A stretch of 64,000 bases of DNA, from assembly GCF_004193775.1 (NCBI RefSeq), contig NC_041016.1:33800785-33864784 (forward strand). Direction: 5' to 3'. The notes under the pieces are model-generated. The model made no database searches. It was not told the DNA's origin and was given only the letters and a program-made list of their open reading frames with translations. Below, in pieces: positions 1 to 10,320 of the stretch (position 1 is the stretch's first letter; each line of letters opens with the position of its first letter). The stretch is from Glycine soja. Its lineage: Eukaryota > Streptophyta > Magnoliopsida > Fabales > Fabaceae. The position numbers were made by a program, and so were the translations under genes.

Positions 1-602
1 CATAATAGAAACTAACAACCCAACTAGGTTGGCACTCTAGCTCCTAATAATCACATGCTTCACTACCTGATATTATTAATATAGAAGAAGAAAAAAAAAA
101 GAACAAGCATACAAAAAGGAAAATCATGGAGGGATTATACCAAACCCATGATATGCAAAAAAGTCAAAAACAAAAACTAGGACACAGACAACGATTATAA
201 ATGAAGTCAATCCTTAAAAACAAAGGTGCATCATCCCACCAAGAAAAATCATTCAATTGAAGTCCAAAGTTAGCAAGAATATCCACGTAAACATTTTGGG
301 ACTTATATTCTACACCTCCCTAATCACATCTTGCACCTCCCATTTTCTAAAAAAAAAAACCCAACCTACCCTCTACCCCTTGTATCTTCTTTTTCTTTCC
401 CTTCTTCCTCCCACAGACCCTTCCATTCCTTCTTCTCTTCTTCCCGCAGCACACCCATTTTCCAGTGTCAAAGGTTCCAACTACGACAGAGGTTCCAACT
501 GAAGTGTTCTTCCAACAACGATAGAGGTTCAAAGGCTCTCCTCCTCTAACTATCCACACCAGGTACATTCCAACACATTGCACCTCCATTCTTTTTTGTT
601 TT
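1..602. other. AT-rich intergenic stretch without a recognisable gene
   Basis: The first 600 bases hold A-runs and pyrimidine-rich tracts. Short open frames near 257-589 translate to Ser/Pro/Leu-rich low-complexity peptides with no domain. No gene is supported. Part of it could be the 5' flank or terminal region of the decayed MULE that follows. Confidence 0.5.
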
Positions 603-1010
603 TCAAAATGACCTTTCTAGAAAAAGGTTTCTGGAACACCTACTCTGGAAGTAACACCTTTCTGGAAAGCCTGTTTTGGAATATTTTTCTTTTGGATAAG
701 CCCTTTCGAAATACCTTTCCGAAAGCCAAAAATCCTTTTTGGAAAGCCTATTCCGGAGTGCAGGTGCTTCTTTCGGAGTGGGCTTTCCGTAAGCCCAATA
801 TTGCTTTCTGGAACACCCCTTCGGGTATATCATTCTTGACATTTGCTTCTGAAATGAACGTTCCAGAAAAAGGTTATTCTGGAACACCTTTTCCGAAAGC
901 TTATTCGTTGCGGAAAGCCTATTCTAGAATATACCTTTTGCTTCCAGAAAGGCCTTTCTAGAACATTTTTTCCTACTTATGAAAACACTATTCCAAAAGC
1001 TTTTTTTGGT
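603..1010. repeat. Degenerate array of TTCnnGAA palindromes
   Basis: Roughly twenty copies of a short motif such as TTTCTGGAAAGCC, TTCTGGAACACC or TTTCCGAAAGCC recur every 15-25 bases. The core TTCnnGAA is self-complementary, so both strands look alike, and open frames in this stretch (578-961 plus, 603-887 minus) are by-products of the repeat. The core equals two inverted nGAAn units of a heat-shock element, but the stretch lies next to transposon debris and is more simply read as a subterminal or satellite-like repeat. Confidence 0.7.
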
Positions 1011-1079
1011 TTAGAAATGGTCATTTCGGAAGCAAATTTGGTTTTGTTATTTTATAGTTTTAGCTTTAGTTTGTATGGA

Positions 1080-2490
1080 GGATGATTACTTGAACTAGAT
1101 GTCTGATGAAGTTGACATGGATATAGATGATACCACTAAAAATGAAGATTCTAGCAAAATTTTTACAACTATGAAGGTAATAATATCATCATTATTTAAT
1201 TGTTGATGTATTTAATACTTGGAAGGTGAACTTCGACCAAAAAAATGTTGTATGATGTTTGTGTAGGTTTTTGATACTCGAGAAAAATTATTGAAATGGG
1301 TTTAGGAGGTTGCATTTGAGTTGGGTTTTGTTGTTGTCATTTTGAGGACAGACACAAGAAAACAACCCGGAAGAAAGATATTTGTCATCTTGGGTTATGA
1401 GAGGGGTTCCAAATATAGACAACACAAGAAAAGATGCAAAGACGATCACTAAAACTAGAAAATGATATTATCCTTTTAGGTTGAAAGGAAGACCATTAAA
1501 TACTAGTAAAAGATGGGTACTTAGGGTTTTGTGTGGGACTCATAATCATGATGTTGTTGAGACATTGGTCGGTTATACATATGATGGTTGACTAACTCGT
1601 GATGAGAAGACAATGCTTATTGATATGATAGAGTATGGTGAAGCCTAAAAATATTCTTCTGACATTGAAAGAACACAATGACAAAAGTGTCACCACCATC
1701 AGACAAATGCCCCAAAACAGAAATGCAACATTTAATATATTTGCTAGAGCGTAATATGTATTTTCATTGGCATGTAATGAATGATGAAGAAGTTGTGTGG
1801 CATATTTTGGACAAATCCTAATGCGGTAAAGTTGTTGAATGCACTTAACATATGTTCTTTATGGATGATACGTATGAAACCAACATGTATAGGCTACCTT
1901 TCCTTGAGATTGTTGGTGTTACTTCTACTGGACTGATATTCTGTTAGTTTTACTTATATGGAAGCTAAACATGAAAAAATTGTGTGGACACTTGAAAGGT
2001 TCAGAGGCCTTTTTCACAGACATGATGGATTGCCAAAATTGATTGTCACATACAGAGATCTAGCTTTGATAAATGTAGTAAAAATTGTGTTTCTTGATTC
2101 ACATAATTTGTTGTGTCAATTTCATATTATAAGAATATCAAAGCAAAGTGCAAACAACATGTAACTCTCTAAAAGGCCTAGGATCAAGTGATGGAGGCGT
2201 GGATTTATGTTATGGATTGTCCGACAGAGTGTGCCTATGAAGATCATCTGACAAAGTTTGAAGTTGTTTGTGCACCCTGGGGTGAGTTTGCTGCCTATGT
2301 CAAAGAAACTTGGTTGATCCTGCACAAGAAAAGATTTGTAAAGGCATTGACCGATAAAGTCATGCACATGGGTAGCACAACAACCAACAGGTAATTAACT
2401 TATAGCCCATGGTCTATTAAACTAGTATTTGTATACAATGTTCATTCTGGTGCAACGTTTTTCGCAAACTTGTTTTGTAGAGCTAAGTCT
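1080..2490 (+). pseudogene. MULE (Mutator-like) transposase, heavily decayed
   Basis: Fragments in several frames line up in order with plant MuDR/FAR1-type transposases. Around 1270-1450 comes an N-terminal DNA-binding-like region (FDTREKLLKW, then ILGYERGSKYRQ). Around 1855-1925 is the start of the DDE core (MDDTYETNMYRLPFLEIVGVT). From 1958 follow WTLERFRGLF and LIVTYRDLALI, then HNLLCQFHI. From 2188 come a CPTECAYEDHL stretch and the conserved TDKVMHMGSTTTNR. Several stops and frameshifts separate the pieces. The second catalytic Asp of the usual TDRDLAL motif is Tyr here. Mutator superfamily assignment is firm; the ends of the element were not found, so it is annotated by its coding remains only. 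Confidence 0.8.
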
Positions 2491-2773
2491 GGCCATTAGG
2501 CATTGAAGCGGTTGCTCCAGACTAGCATGGGAGACCTATGTAAACGTTGAAATGCAATGAATAACATGATCATTATGCAACATAATGAAATTAAAGCCTC
2601 ATTTGAACATTTGTGATGACATATGAATATGCATTTAGTATTTATAAACATTTTATGATTTCAGTGAGTTAAATTGTAATTTTAGTCCTCTTTTATTTTT
2701 TATGTATGTCTTTTTCTCTTTCACTTTTAAAATTTAGGATGGTTTCTATTTATGCTAACGGTAATATTTGTAG

Positions 2774-2909
2774 GGATTGGGCGCATATGATACTGAAGTT
2801 CCACAAAGCTGTCGGGATTGGAAAGTTGAAGGTTACATATGAAAAATACTCTAGACAAGAACTCATTAGGGCTGCAGCAGTGAAACCGTTGGATAGACTT
2901 CCCCTGTGA
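2774..2909 (+). pseudogene. Exon-like coding segment of unknown origin
   Basis: A TTGTAG acceptor-like site at 2768-2773 opens an uninterrupted segment that reads DWAHMILKFHKAVGIGKLKV and continues to a TGA at 2907-2909. Its composition is that of a conserved protein C-terminus, unlike the low-complexity peptides around it. It lies directly 3' of the MULE transposase remains. I do not recognise the protein. It may be a cellular gene fragment carried by the MULE, or the last exon of a gene largely lost here. Confidence 0.4.
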
Positions 2910-3696
2910 TTTGAACTGTGCTCTAGTTAAACCTGTTATATAATAAGATATTCGGATGAAGTCTTATGATCATCTACAGGGGAAAAAAATATCCAAATGA
3001 TATTCTAAACATACAAACCACAATAAAATATTTAAGAGGAAATTAGTCACCTTTATTGAGTGCATCTAACTGAACAACACTTTTCCTTGTATATCTTTGC
3101 ACCCTTCCCTGATTGGAACAAGAAAAGTGATCAGTGCTTCATAATTGTGTAAACCCATAGAAGTTTAAATTTTTAATATTTTACATTATATGATTCCCTT
3201 TCACCATCTCAGCAAGAAAAAAGAAGGATAAGTTGTACCAAGTTAATGCTTCCAAAGGTAGAAAATGATTCAAGGGCCGACTTGTTTAATTGAAAAAAAG
3301 TGATTTTACGATGCAGCTTATTTTAAGAGCTTTGGAAAAGCATAAAAACAACTTTTTTTTCAAAAAATTACACATAATTATATATTTTAAAATATCTTTA
3401 TAAACAAACTGAGATAAAATAAAAGTGTGAAATTAGGGTTCAGCTCATATATGCTATTATATGCTTAGGTGCCATTAAATCAAGCTGCTGTAAAACCAGA
3501 CTTCTGACCACCAACCACCTCCAAAAGTTTATGTTGTATATATGATAATGATTATTTGCTAGAACAAGTAGTTCATTTATTTAAGGAAAAGTTTCCTAGC
3601 CTATCATAATAAAGATCTCGGTGACTGTCTGGTTCAACTAATTTTGGAGAAGTAATTGATTATTTTTACCAGCTTCCAATGAGAGCTTTTGAAAAA

Positions 3697-4261
3697 TTCA
3701 AGATTAAAAGAAAATTCAATCTCTATAGATGTTTCACGTAATAGAAACTTATCTTGTGATGGTGCTTTATCTCAAGCAGAGATTGATGCAATGTTCTTTA
3801 CAATTGCTTGAATAAGATAGCATATTAATTCTGTCTTTATTTCCTCTACTGATTTCTTCGTTATTTGATTTTATGTCTTATGTGCCTTTCTAGGGTTCTA
3901 GCACGTTCAAGTTCCAAAATAGCGGGCGTATCTTTGAGGAAATCCTTCACGGTATGTAAACCAGTTAATTAACTAATAGGTATTCCAATTTTCTGTTCAT
4001 CCCATGTGTTTTTTTTTACTTAATCAGTTCTTGATTTAAAGGAATACTCTTTTTACTGGTGTTAGTTAATGTTCTTGATACCCTAACATGACTCTTTTGA
4101 AGAAATCAGTAGAGGAAATAAAGACAGAATTAATATGCTATCTTATTCAAGCAATTGTAAAGAACATTGCATCAATCTCTGCTTGAGATAAAGCACCGTC
4201 ACAAGATAAGTTTCTATTACGTGAAACATCTATAGAGATTGAATTTTCTTTTAATCTTGAA
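3697..4261. repeat. 163-bp near-perfect inverted repeat with 239-bp spacer
   Basis: Bases 3697-3859 and 4099-4261 are reverse complements of each other over 163 bases, with one substitution seen by eye (T versus C in the TTGTGAtGGTGC stretch). The spacer 3860-4098 contains an exon-like piece with a CTTTCTAG acceptor, about 60 coding-looking bases and a GTATGT donor. A transcript across this would fold into a long hairpin. No target duplication was identified at the outer ends, so it may be a local inverted duplication rather than a MITE. Confidence 0.85.
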
Positions 4262-4409
4262 GGTCCACATAACAAAAATATGAAAGTTGCTAAAATATAA
4301 AACCATTAATGTGTTTTCATCCAAGAGCTTAAGCATCTCGGAGGGTTGGTTCTGCATAGTATCAACATCTCTATGATCATCTCTAATCTCTAATTTAAAG
4401 GAATGCTAC

Positions 4410-4894
4410 TGTTAAGAGCAGAAACACACAAGCAGAAAAGGCAGCAAAAGCAGACATAGAGCAACAAGCAGCAAGGAAGCAACAGGGGAATGTAGAAACA
4501 AGCTAGGAGACAAAGAAGGGAGAAGGACAAAGGCTAAAGAGGGAAATTCACAAACCATAGTGCTTCAGGGACTTTGTGAGCAAGTAGTGGAGCAGGGGAT
4601 GAGCTGGCAGTAGTGCTCCTGAGAGTAGTGGTGCTCCTGGAATCACTTTGTTGGCTGCTAGGTACCAATCTGTTAGGATTATCCTGCTTTTTGCAGTCTT
4701 GCAATTTTCATTCCTCCAAGGCAATATGCCATCAGACCATTAGGGAATTGTTAGATGAATACCAGTTTGAATGTTCTATAAATACTAACAATGTACTCAA
4801 AATAGTTAAGCAATAATACAGTATTCCTTTCCTTACCTTTTTCTTAGGAGACACCTAGGCCTCGAATGCTAGGAAGTTCATTCTGTTCTTAACA
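4410..4894 (+). repeat. 5' LTR of the Reina-like element
   Basis: 485 bases, TG...CA ends, TATA-like CTATAAATAC near 4775. It matches 10871-11356 throughout with about 24 substitutions and one length difference. Confidence 0.93.
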
Positions 4895-4920
4895 AATCTG
4901 ATACTTTCATTTCCTTCATC

Positions 4921-5805
4921 CATGGTGGACTCCCCTCGAGCTAAGTCTCCATTGGAATGCATTAAGGAAGCAATCTCCCAGCTTGCCTCGAGCCAAATTG
5001 CGGTTACTGAAAAATTAGAGGATCTCCTCCTTCGAAACTTGATGTCCCTAGGTTTGATGTACCCAAAACAGCCATTATCAACAACCCCGAAATGAAACTT
5101 GATGTCCCTAGGTTTGATGGCACTGACCCTTCGGGGTGGGTGTTCAAAATCACACAGTTTTTTGCGTATCACTCCACCCTAGAACCCGAACGTTTAACCA
5201 TTGTCTCCTTCGCCATGGAAGGACCCACCCTGGCTTAGTTCCAGTGGATGACCCGCAACCACCAGTTCCCCACTTGGGCGGGATTTTTGCAGGCCATTGA
5301 TACCCACTTCGCTCACTCACCATACGAGGACCCAACTGGAATCCTCTTCAAGTTAACCCAGCGAGGTTCAGTTAATGAATACCTGCATCAATACCGCCAT
5401 CGCTCCTCTTGAGCTGCTTCGTCTTGGGCTTGGATCCCAACATCCGCCATGAAGTACAGGCCCTCCAGCCCCTAACCCACGTTCAAGCTGCCAGGTTGGC
5501 ACACCTTCAGGAGGATAAGCTTGCGGAACAATGCCACCCATCCCGCGGTCGCACCACCCATGGCTCCGCCCTACCATTCCCACCTCCATCTTCCCCCCTA
5601 CCTCTCCCACCACCCACTTCGCTACCTACTCCCTCTCCTCCATTATTACCCTCACCCCCCAAACCCCCCTCCCTTACCATTGAAGCGCTTGACCCCCGCG
5701 AGATGGCGTACCGACAAGAGCGCGACCTATGCTTCAATAGCGATGAGAGGTTCACACGCAGGCACCACTGCGCTTCCCGCTTCTTTCTCCTCATCGCAGA
5801 TGAAT
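4921..5805 (+). pseudogene. gag of the Reina-like element
   Basis: Starts at the ATG at 4921 shortly after the 5' LTR. The retrotransposon gag core is clear from about 5089: VPRFDGTDPSGWVFKITQFF, then WMTRNHQFPTWAGFL and YEDPTGILFKLTQ, ending with VQALQPLTHVQAARLAHLQE near 5510. A TAG replaces the Trp codon of the usual ALxWFQWM motif near 5240, and frameshifts occur near 5060 and 5400. A direct duplication of about 60 bases (GAAACTTGATGTCCCTAGG at about 5035 and 5096) disrupts the frame ahead of the core. Gag would form the particle capsid; this copy cannot encode it. Confidence 0.8.
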
Positions 5806-5879
5806 AGCAGCACGAAGAAGCCTCGAACCCTAATTTATTAATCCCTGACCCGAGCCCCGAAGAACCAAACTCCCAAGAC

Positions 5880-7764
5880 CTGCCCCAGGCCCAAATCAAT
5901 TTTTGTGCGTTGTCGGGTCAGTCCGCCCCAGAAACACTGCGCATGTTGGGCCGCATCACTAACCAGCCCGTCATGATCCTCATCGACGGTGGGAACACGC
6001 ACAACTTCGTGCAAGCTCGGCTGGTCCGGCACCTGAACCTCCCAACCACACCCACGCTGGCCCTCTGTGTCCTCGTCGTCAATGGCAATGAAATTGAGTG
6101 CCACAAAATCTACCCTGACACCACCATCCACATCCAAGGCCATACCTTTACCACTGATTTGCATGTTTTACCAATTAGTGGAGCCGATGTGGTCCTCAGA
6201 ATGCATTGGCTGAAGTCCCTTGGCCCCGTATTGACGGACTACAACTCCCTGACCATGAAGTTCGTCCATGGTGGCATGATCATTCAACTCAAGGGCAATA
6301 CTACCCAGGACCTGGAAGCCATCTCCCACCGCAACTCCGGCGACTGGTCCAGACCAATGGTGCCAGTGAATTATTTCACATACGGGTCTCCCCTTCCTCT
6401 ACCACCCCCACAACCACTCACCCTAATATCTCCGCCTTGCTCACCCAATTCGCACCCCTATTCCAACAACCCAACACTCTTCCGCCTCCTCGGCCTACTA
6501 ATCACTCCATCCTCCTTCAACCCCACACAACTCCAGTCATCGTCCGACCATATCGCTACCCTACTTTCAAAAACACGAAATTGAGACTCAAGTATCCCAA
6601 ATGCTTCAGTCTGGCATCATTCGCCCAAGCACGAGTCCCTTCTCCTCACCTATTCTCCTGGTTAAGGAGAGGGATGACTCCTGGAGATTTTGTGTAGACT
6701 ACAGGGCCCTAAACACCCTAATAATCAAGGATCGCTTTCTGATACCAACAATTGATGAGCCCTTGGACGAGTTTGGTGGCGCCACCTGGTTTTCAAAGCT
6801 CGACCTCATGCAAGGCTATCACCAGATTTTAATGGTGGAACTCAACATCGCCAAAACTTCCTTTCGGACGCACCATGGCCACTACGAATTCCTCATCATG
6901 CCATTTGGGCTCTACAACGCCCCGTCAACCTTCCAAGCAACAATGAACAAGACTTTTGGCCCCTATCTACGTAAATTTGTTATCATCTTCTTTGATGATA
7001 TACTAATTTATAGCAAAACATTTGCAGAGCATTTGGAGCACCTCCGCAAGGCCTTCGAAATCTTGAGCTTACACCAATTTTTTTCGAAGCTTTCGAAGTG
7101 TTCCTTTGCAACTTCTCAAGTGGAATATCCAGGTCATATCCTACCTCACCAAGGAGTGGCACCAATGCCGGCAAAGATCGAAGCTGTCCAGAATTGGCCA
7201 ACTCCTCAATCCACTCGAGCCCTGAGAGGCTTTCTGGGCCTGTCAGGATTCTATAGATGGTTCATCCGAGGCTACTCTTCAATTGCAGCTCCCCTCACGG
7301 CTCTCCTGGCTAAGGACTCCTTCCACTGGAACGTTGATGTTGACGAAGCCTTCCTCAGCCTGAAGAAAGCTCTATGTTGTGCCCCTGTCTTAAGCTTGTC
7401 GAACTTCTCCATTCCATTCTGCGTGGAAATAGACACCTCCGGCGTAGGAATGGGTGCAGTTCTATCCCAGAAGAACCACACAATCGCCTTCTTCAGCAAA
7501 CCCTTCTGTTCTAAGCTCCTTCGTGCTTCCACTTATGTCAGGGAGCTTGTCGCCATTACCACCGCCTTTAAAAAGTGGAGACAATACTTATTAGGCAATC
7601 CTTTCACTATTCTCACAGACCACCGTAGCCTCAAAGAATTAATAGGTCAGGCCATTCAAACACCTGAACAGCAATGCTACCTGGCACGATTACTAGGCTA
7701 TGACTATACAATTCACTATCGTGTCGGAAGATCCAATGCAGCAGTCGATGCCCTCTCACGGTAG
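5880..7764 (+). pseudogene. pol (protease, reverse transcriptase, RNase H) of the Reina-like element
   Basis: The protease lies at about 5910-6240, with LIDGGNTHNF where families normally have D-S/T-G, so the active-site second residue is altered. After a frameshift near 6560, one open frame (6601-7764) carries reverse transcriptase: SPILLVKERDDSWRFCVDYR, KLDLMQGYHQI, MPFGLYNAPSTFQ and the catalytic FFDDILIYS, where the first residue of the YxDD box is Phe. The connection region (LRGFLGLSGFYRWFI) and RNase H (DTSGVGMGAVLSQ, TDHRSLKELI, NAAVDALSR) complete the frame. The open RT-RNase H frame of 387 codons is the best-preserved part of the element. Confidence 0.88.
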
Positions 7765-7822
7765 CCAAAAGAAGCCCCCTTTGGCCAATTTTTTCTTCTA
7801 ACCATTCCATACTTCCTTTTTT

Positions 7823-8718
7823 TTGCAAGAACTTAAACAACAACTCCTCAACAATCCCTTCTTCGTGGACTTTCGCTGCTGCATTCAAGACAATCCTTCT
7901 CAATACCCTGACTACTCCATACGTCATGACTTCATACTTCAGAAGGGTCGTATATGGCTTCCCAAAGGTCTCCAGGCCATCTCCACTATCCTCACAGAAT
8001 TCCACAATACTCCCACTGGTGGCCACATGGGAATTACAAAGACCATGGCATGCATCAGCGAAAATTTCGTTTGGCCATCCATGAAGCAGGATGTCCAGTT
8101 ATTCATCGCCACTTGCCTCATAGCCAACAGACCAAGAATGACCACTGTAGGAGCCCGGGATTATTATGTCTGCTACCAATTCCGACGAGACCTTGGGAGG
8201 ACCTCTCCCTCGACTTTATAGTTGGCTTGCCTCCTTCTCAAGGTCACACAACAATGCTGGTCATGGTGGACAGTTTCTCCAAGGGGATACACATTGGGAT
8301 ACTTCCAACGCATTGCACTGCTACTATAGTGGCTAAGATATTCATGGAGACCACCAGAAAGATTCACGGCATGCCCAGAAGCCTTGTCTTCGATCATGAT
8401 CCCCTTTTTATGAGTTGATTTTGGCAGGAACTTTTCAAGCTCAGTGGCACTAAGCTCAAGATGAGCACGGCGTATCATCCTTAGACGAACGGCCAAACAT
8501 AGGTGATGAATCGCGTGATCGAGCAATATCTCCGGGCATTTATCCACCAGAAACTGACAACCTAGGGGTGCTTCTTAGTATGGGTTGAATGGTCGTACAA
8601 CACGTCCATACACTCTGCCACTGGTATGTCGCCGTATGAAATCACTTTCAGCAAGAAGCCCCCTAACATTCCCCATTACCTCGCTAGAGACTCCAACGTG
8701 GCGGCAGTTGATGAATGG
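7823..8718 (+). pseudogene. integrase of the Reina-like element, 5' part
   Basis: The zinc-binding module appears from about 8000 (TGGHMGITKTMACISENFVW). The catalytic core follows from about 8190 (WEDLSLDFIVGLPPSQGHTT and FDHDPLF). The third catalytic residue, normally the Glu of NGQTE, is a TAG stop at 8500-8502. The frame then runs to AAVDEW at 8718, where the solo LTR interrupts it; integrase resumes at 10321. Frameshifts occur near 8150 and 8200. Confidence 0.82.
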
Positions 8719-8972
8719 TGTGGAAGCAATGTTTTCCAAGTTTATTTTGATGATGCCAAAGACTTAAGTCAAGAATCAAGAGTCAAGCAAGTTTCAAGAA
8801 TCAAAGAGTCGTTCAATCAAAGCAAGTTTCAAGAATCAAGATTAAAGTGAAGATTCAAGAGAAGACTCAATTAAGATAAATATTAAAAGAGTTTTTCAAA
8901 ATATTGAATAACACAATTTTGTTCAAAAGAATTTTTCAAAGAAAAATCTTTTACCAAGAGTTTTACTCTCTG

Positions 8973-9241
8973 ATAATCGATTACCAGAAGGCAGTAATCG
9001 ATTACCAGTAGCCAACATTCGTTTCAAACTAATTTACAAAGCTGTAATCGATTACCATAAGCATGTAATTGATTGCCAATGTTTTAAAATGTTAGATTTC
9101 AAATTTCAAGAGTCACAACTTGTGATAAAACATTTTCAAATCATTTCAAACTAGTGTAATCGATTACACAATACTTGTAATCGATTATCAGTGTTTCTAA
9201 ACGTTGGTTTTGATTACACTACAATGGTAATCAATTACCAA
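8973..9241. repeat. Cluster of TAATCGATTA palindromes inside the solo LTR
   Basis: Seven exact or near copies of the self-complementary TAATCGATTACC occur near 8973, 8995, 9045, 9065, 9157, 9178 and 9227, with unrelated spacers. They lie about 260-530 bases upstream of the LTR TATA-like box, in the presumed U3 region. Confidence 0.8.
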
Positions 9242-9269
9242 TGACTTATTTTGAAAATTAAATTACCAA

Positions 9270-9455
9270 AAGTCACAATTCTTAAAGTGACTAGTTTCTG
9301 AAGATTTTTCAAAAGTCACAACCTTTAAAGTGACTAGTTTTCAAAAGAGTCACAACTTCTTTTAAAGTGACTAGTTTTCAAAAGAGTCACAACTTTTAAA
9401 GTGACTAGTTTTCAAAAGAGTCACAACTTTTAAAAAGTGACTAGTTTTGAAGAAA
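9270..9455 (+). repeat. Tandem repeat AGTCACAACTTTTAAAGTGACTAGTTTTCAAA
   Basis: About five imperfect tandem copies of a unit of roughly 40 bases. Each unit contains AGTCAC...GTGACT, so it is also a small hairpin. Located in the solo LTR just upstream of its TATA-like box. Confidence 0.8.
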
Positions 9456-10320
9456 TTGCCAAGAGTTATAAACTTTTAACTTGAGTCATCAAATGACTAT
9501 AAATATGTGACCATGACACAAATTTTATAATAACAACTTTCAGATTTCTTTCATTCATTCAAAGCATTCTTCTAAGAGTTTTTGTTCAAAACTTTCTTTA
9601 TTCAAGATAAGTTCCTTGGCCAAAAACTTGTTCTATTCTTCTTCTTCATTCCTTCTCTCTCTTGCGAGAAGAATTCAAAGGACTAACCACCTGAGAATTC
9701 TTTTGATTCTTCCTTCCTTCTCTTGTCAAAAGATTCAAAGGACTAACCGCCTGAGATATCTTTTGTTTCTCCTTACAAAGATTTAAGGGACTAACCGCCT
9801 AAGAATTTTTGTCTTAACACATTGGAGGGTACATCCTTTGTGGTACAAGTAGAGCGTACATCTACTTGGGTTGTAATACTGAGAATAAGAGAGGGCACAT
9901 CTCCTGTGGATCAGTTCAAGTGGAGGGTACATCCACTTGATTGTTCAAAGAGAACAGGGGAGGGTACATCCCTTGTGGATCTTTGCTTGTAAAGGATTTT
10001 ACAAGGTTATTGGAAATCTCAAGAACCAGTGGTTGCTTAGGGACTGAATGTAGGCACGGGTTGTTGCTGAACCAGTATAAATCTTGTGTTTGTCTTCTTT
10101 TTCTCTACACTCTTTACTTTTCCGCTGTGTACTTTTTATTTCTGCTTTACTTTTGTCTAAGTTATTATTTCTGTTCTTTACTTTCTTATAACTTGGTAGT
10201 AAAGCCTAATTGAATCTAGTAACATTAAGAAGAATAAATTTTTAATTAGTCAAGACACGTTCATAATTAATTCAACCCACCCTTCTTAATTATTCCGAGG
10301 CCACTTGATCCAACAAATGG

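Larger units (their letters stand above)
8719..10315 (+). mobile_element. Solo LTR nested in the Reina-like integrase
   Basis: A 1597-bp block starting TGTGGAAGC and ending CCAACA interrupts the integrase frame. AATGG stands on both sides (8714-8718 and 10316-10320), and removing the block and one copy restores continuity of the host frame. A TATA-like CTATAAATATG near 9499 gives a plus orientation. There is no internal coding region, so this is a solo LTR left by LTR-LTR recombination. The TAATCGATTACC-rich sequence resembles LTRs common in soybean; I suspect a large SIRE-like copia family but cannot prove it. Confidence 0.9.

Noticed and set aside
603..1010. Functional heat-shock promoter
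   Set aside because: No gene with a plausible start follows in a suitable position; only decayed transposase lies downstream. Kept as a repeat array.
5507..5899. 130-codon minus-strand ORF opposite the chromovirus gag-protease linker
   Set aside because: Antisense shadow of a CCA/CCC-rich coding linker; Gly/Arg-rich with no domain.
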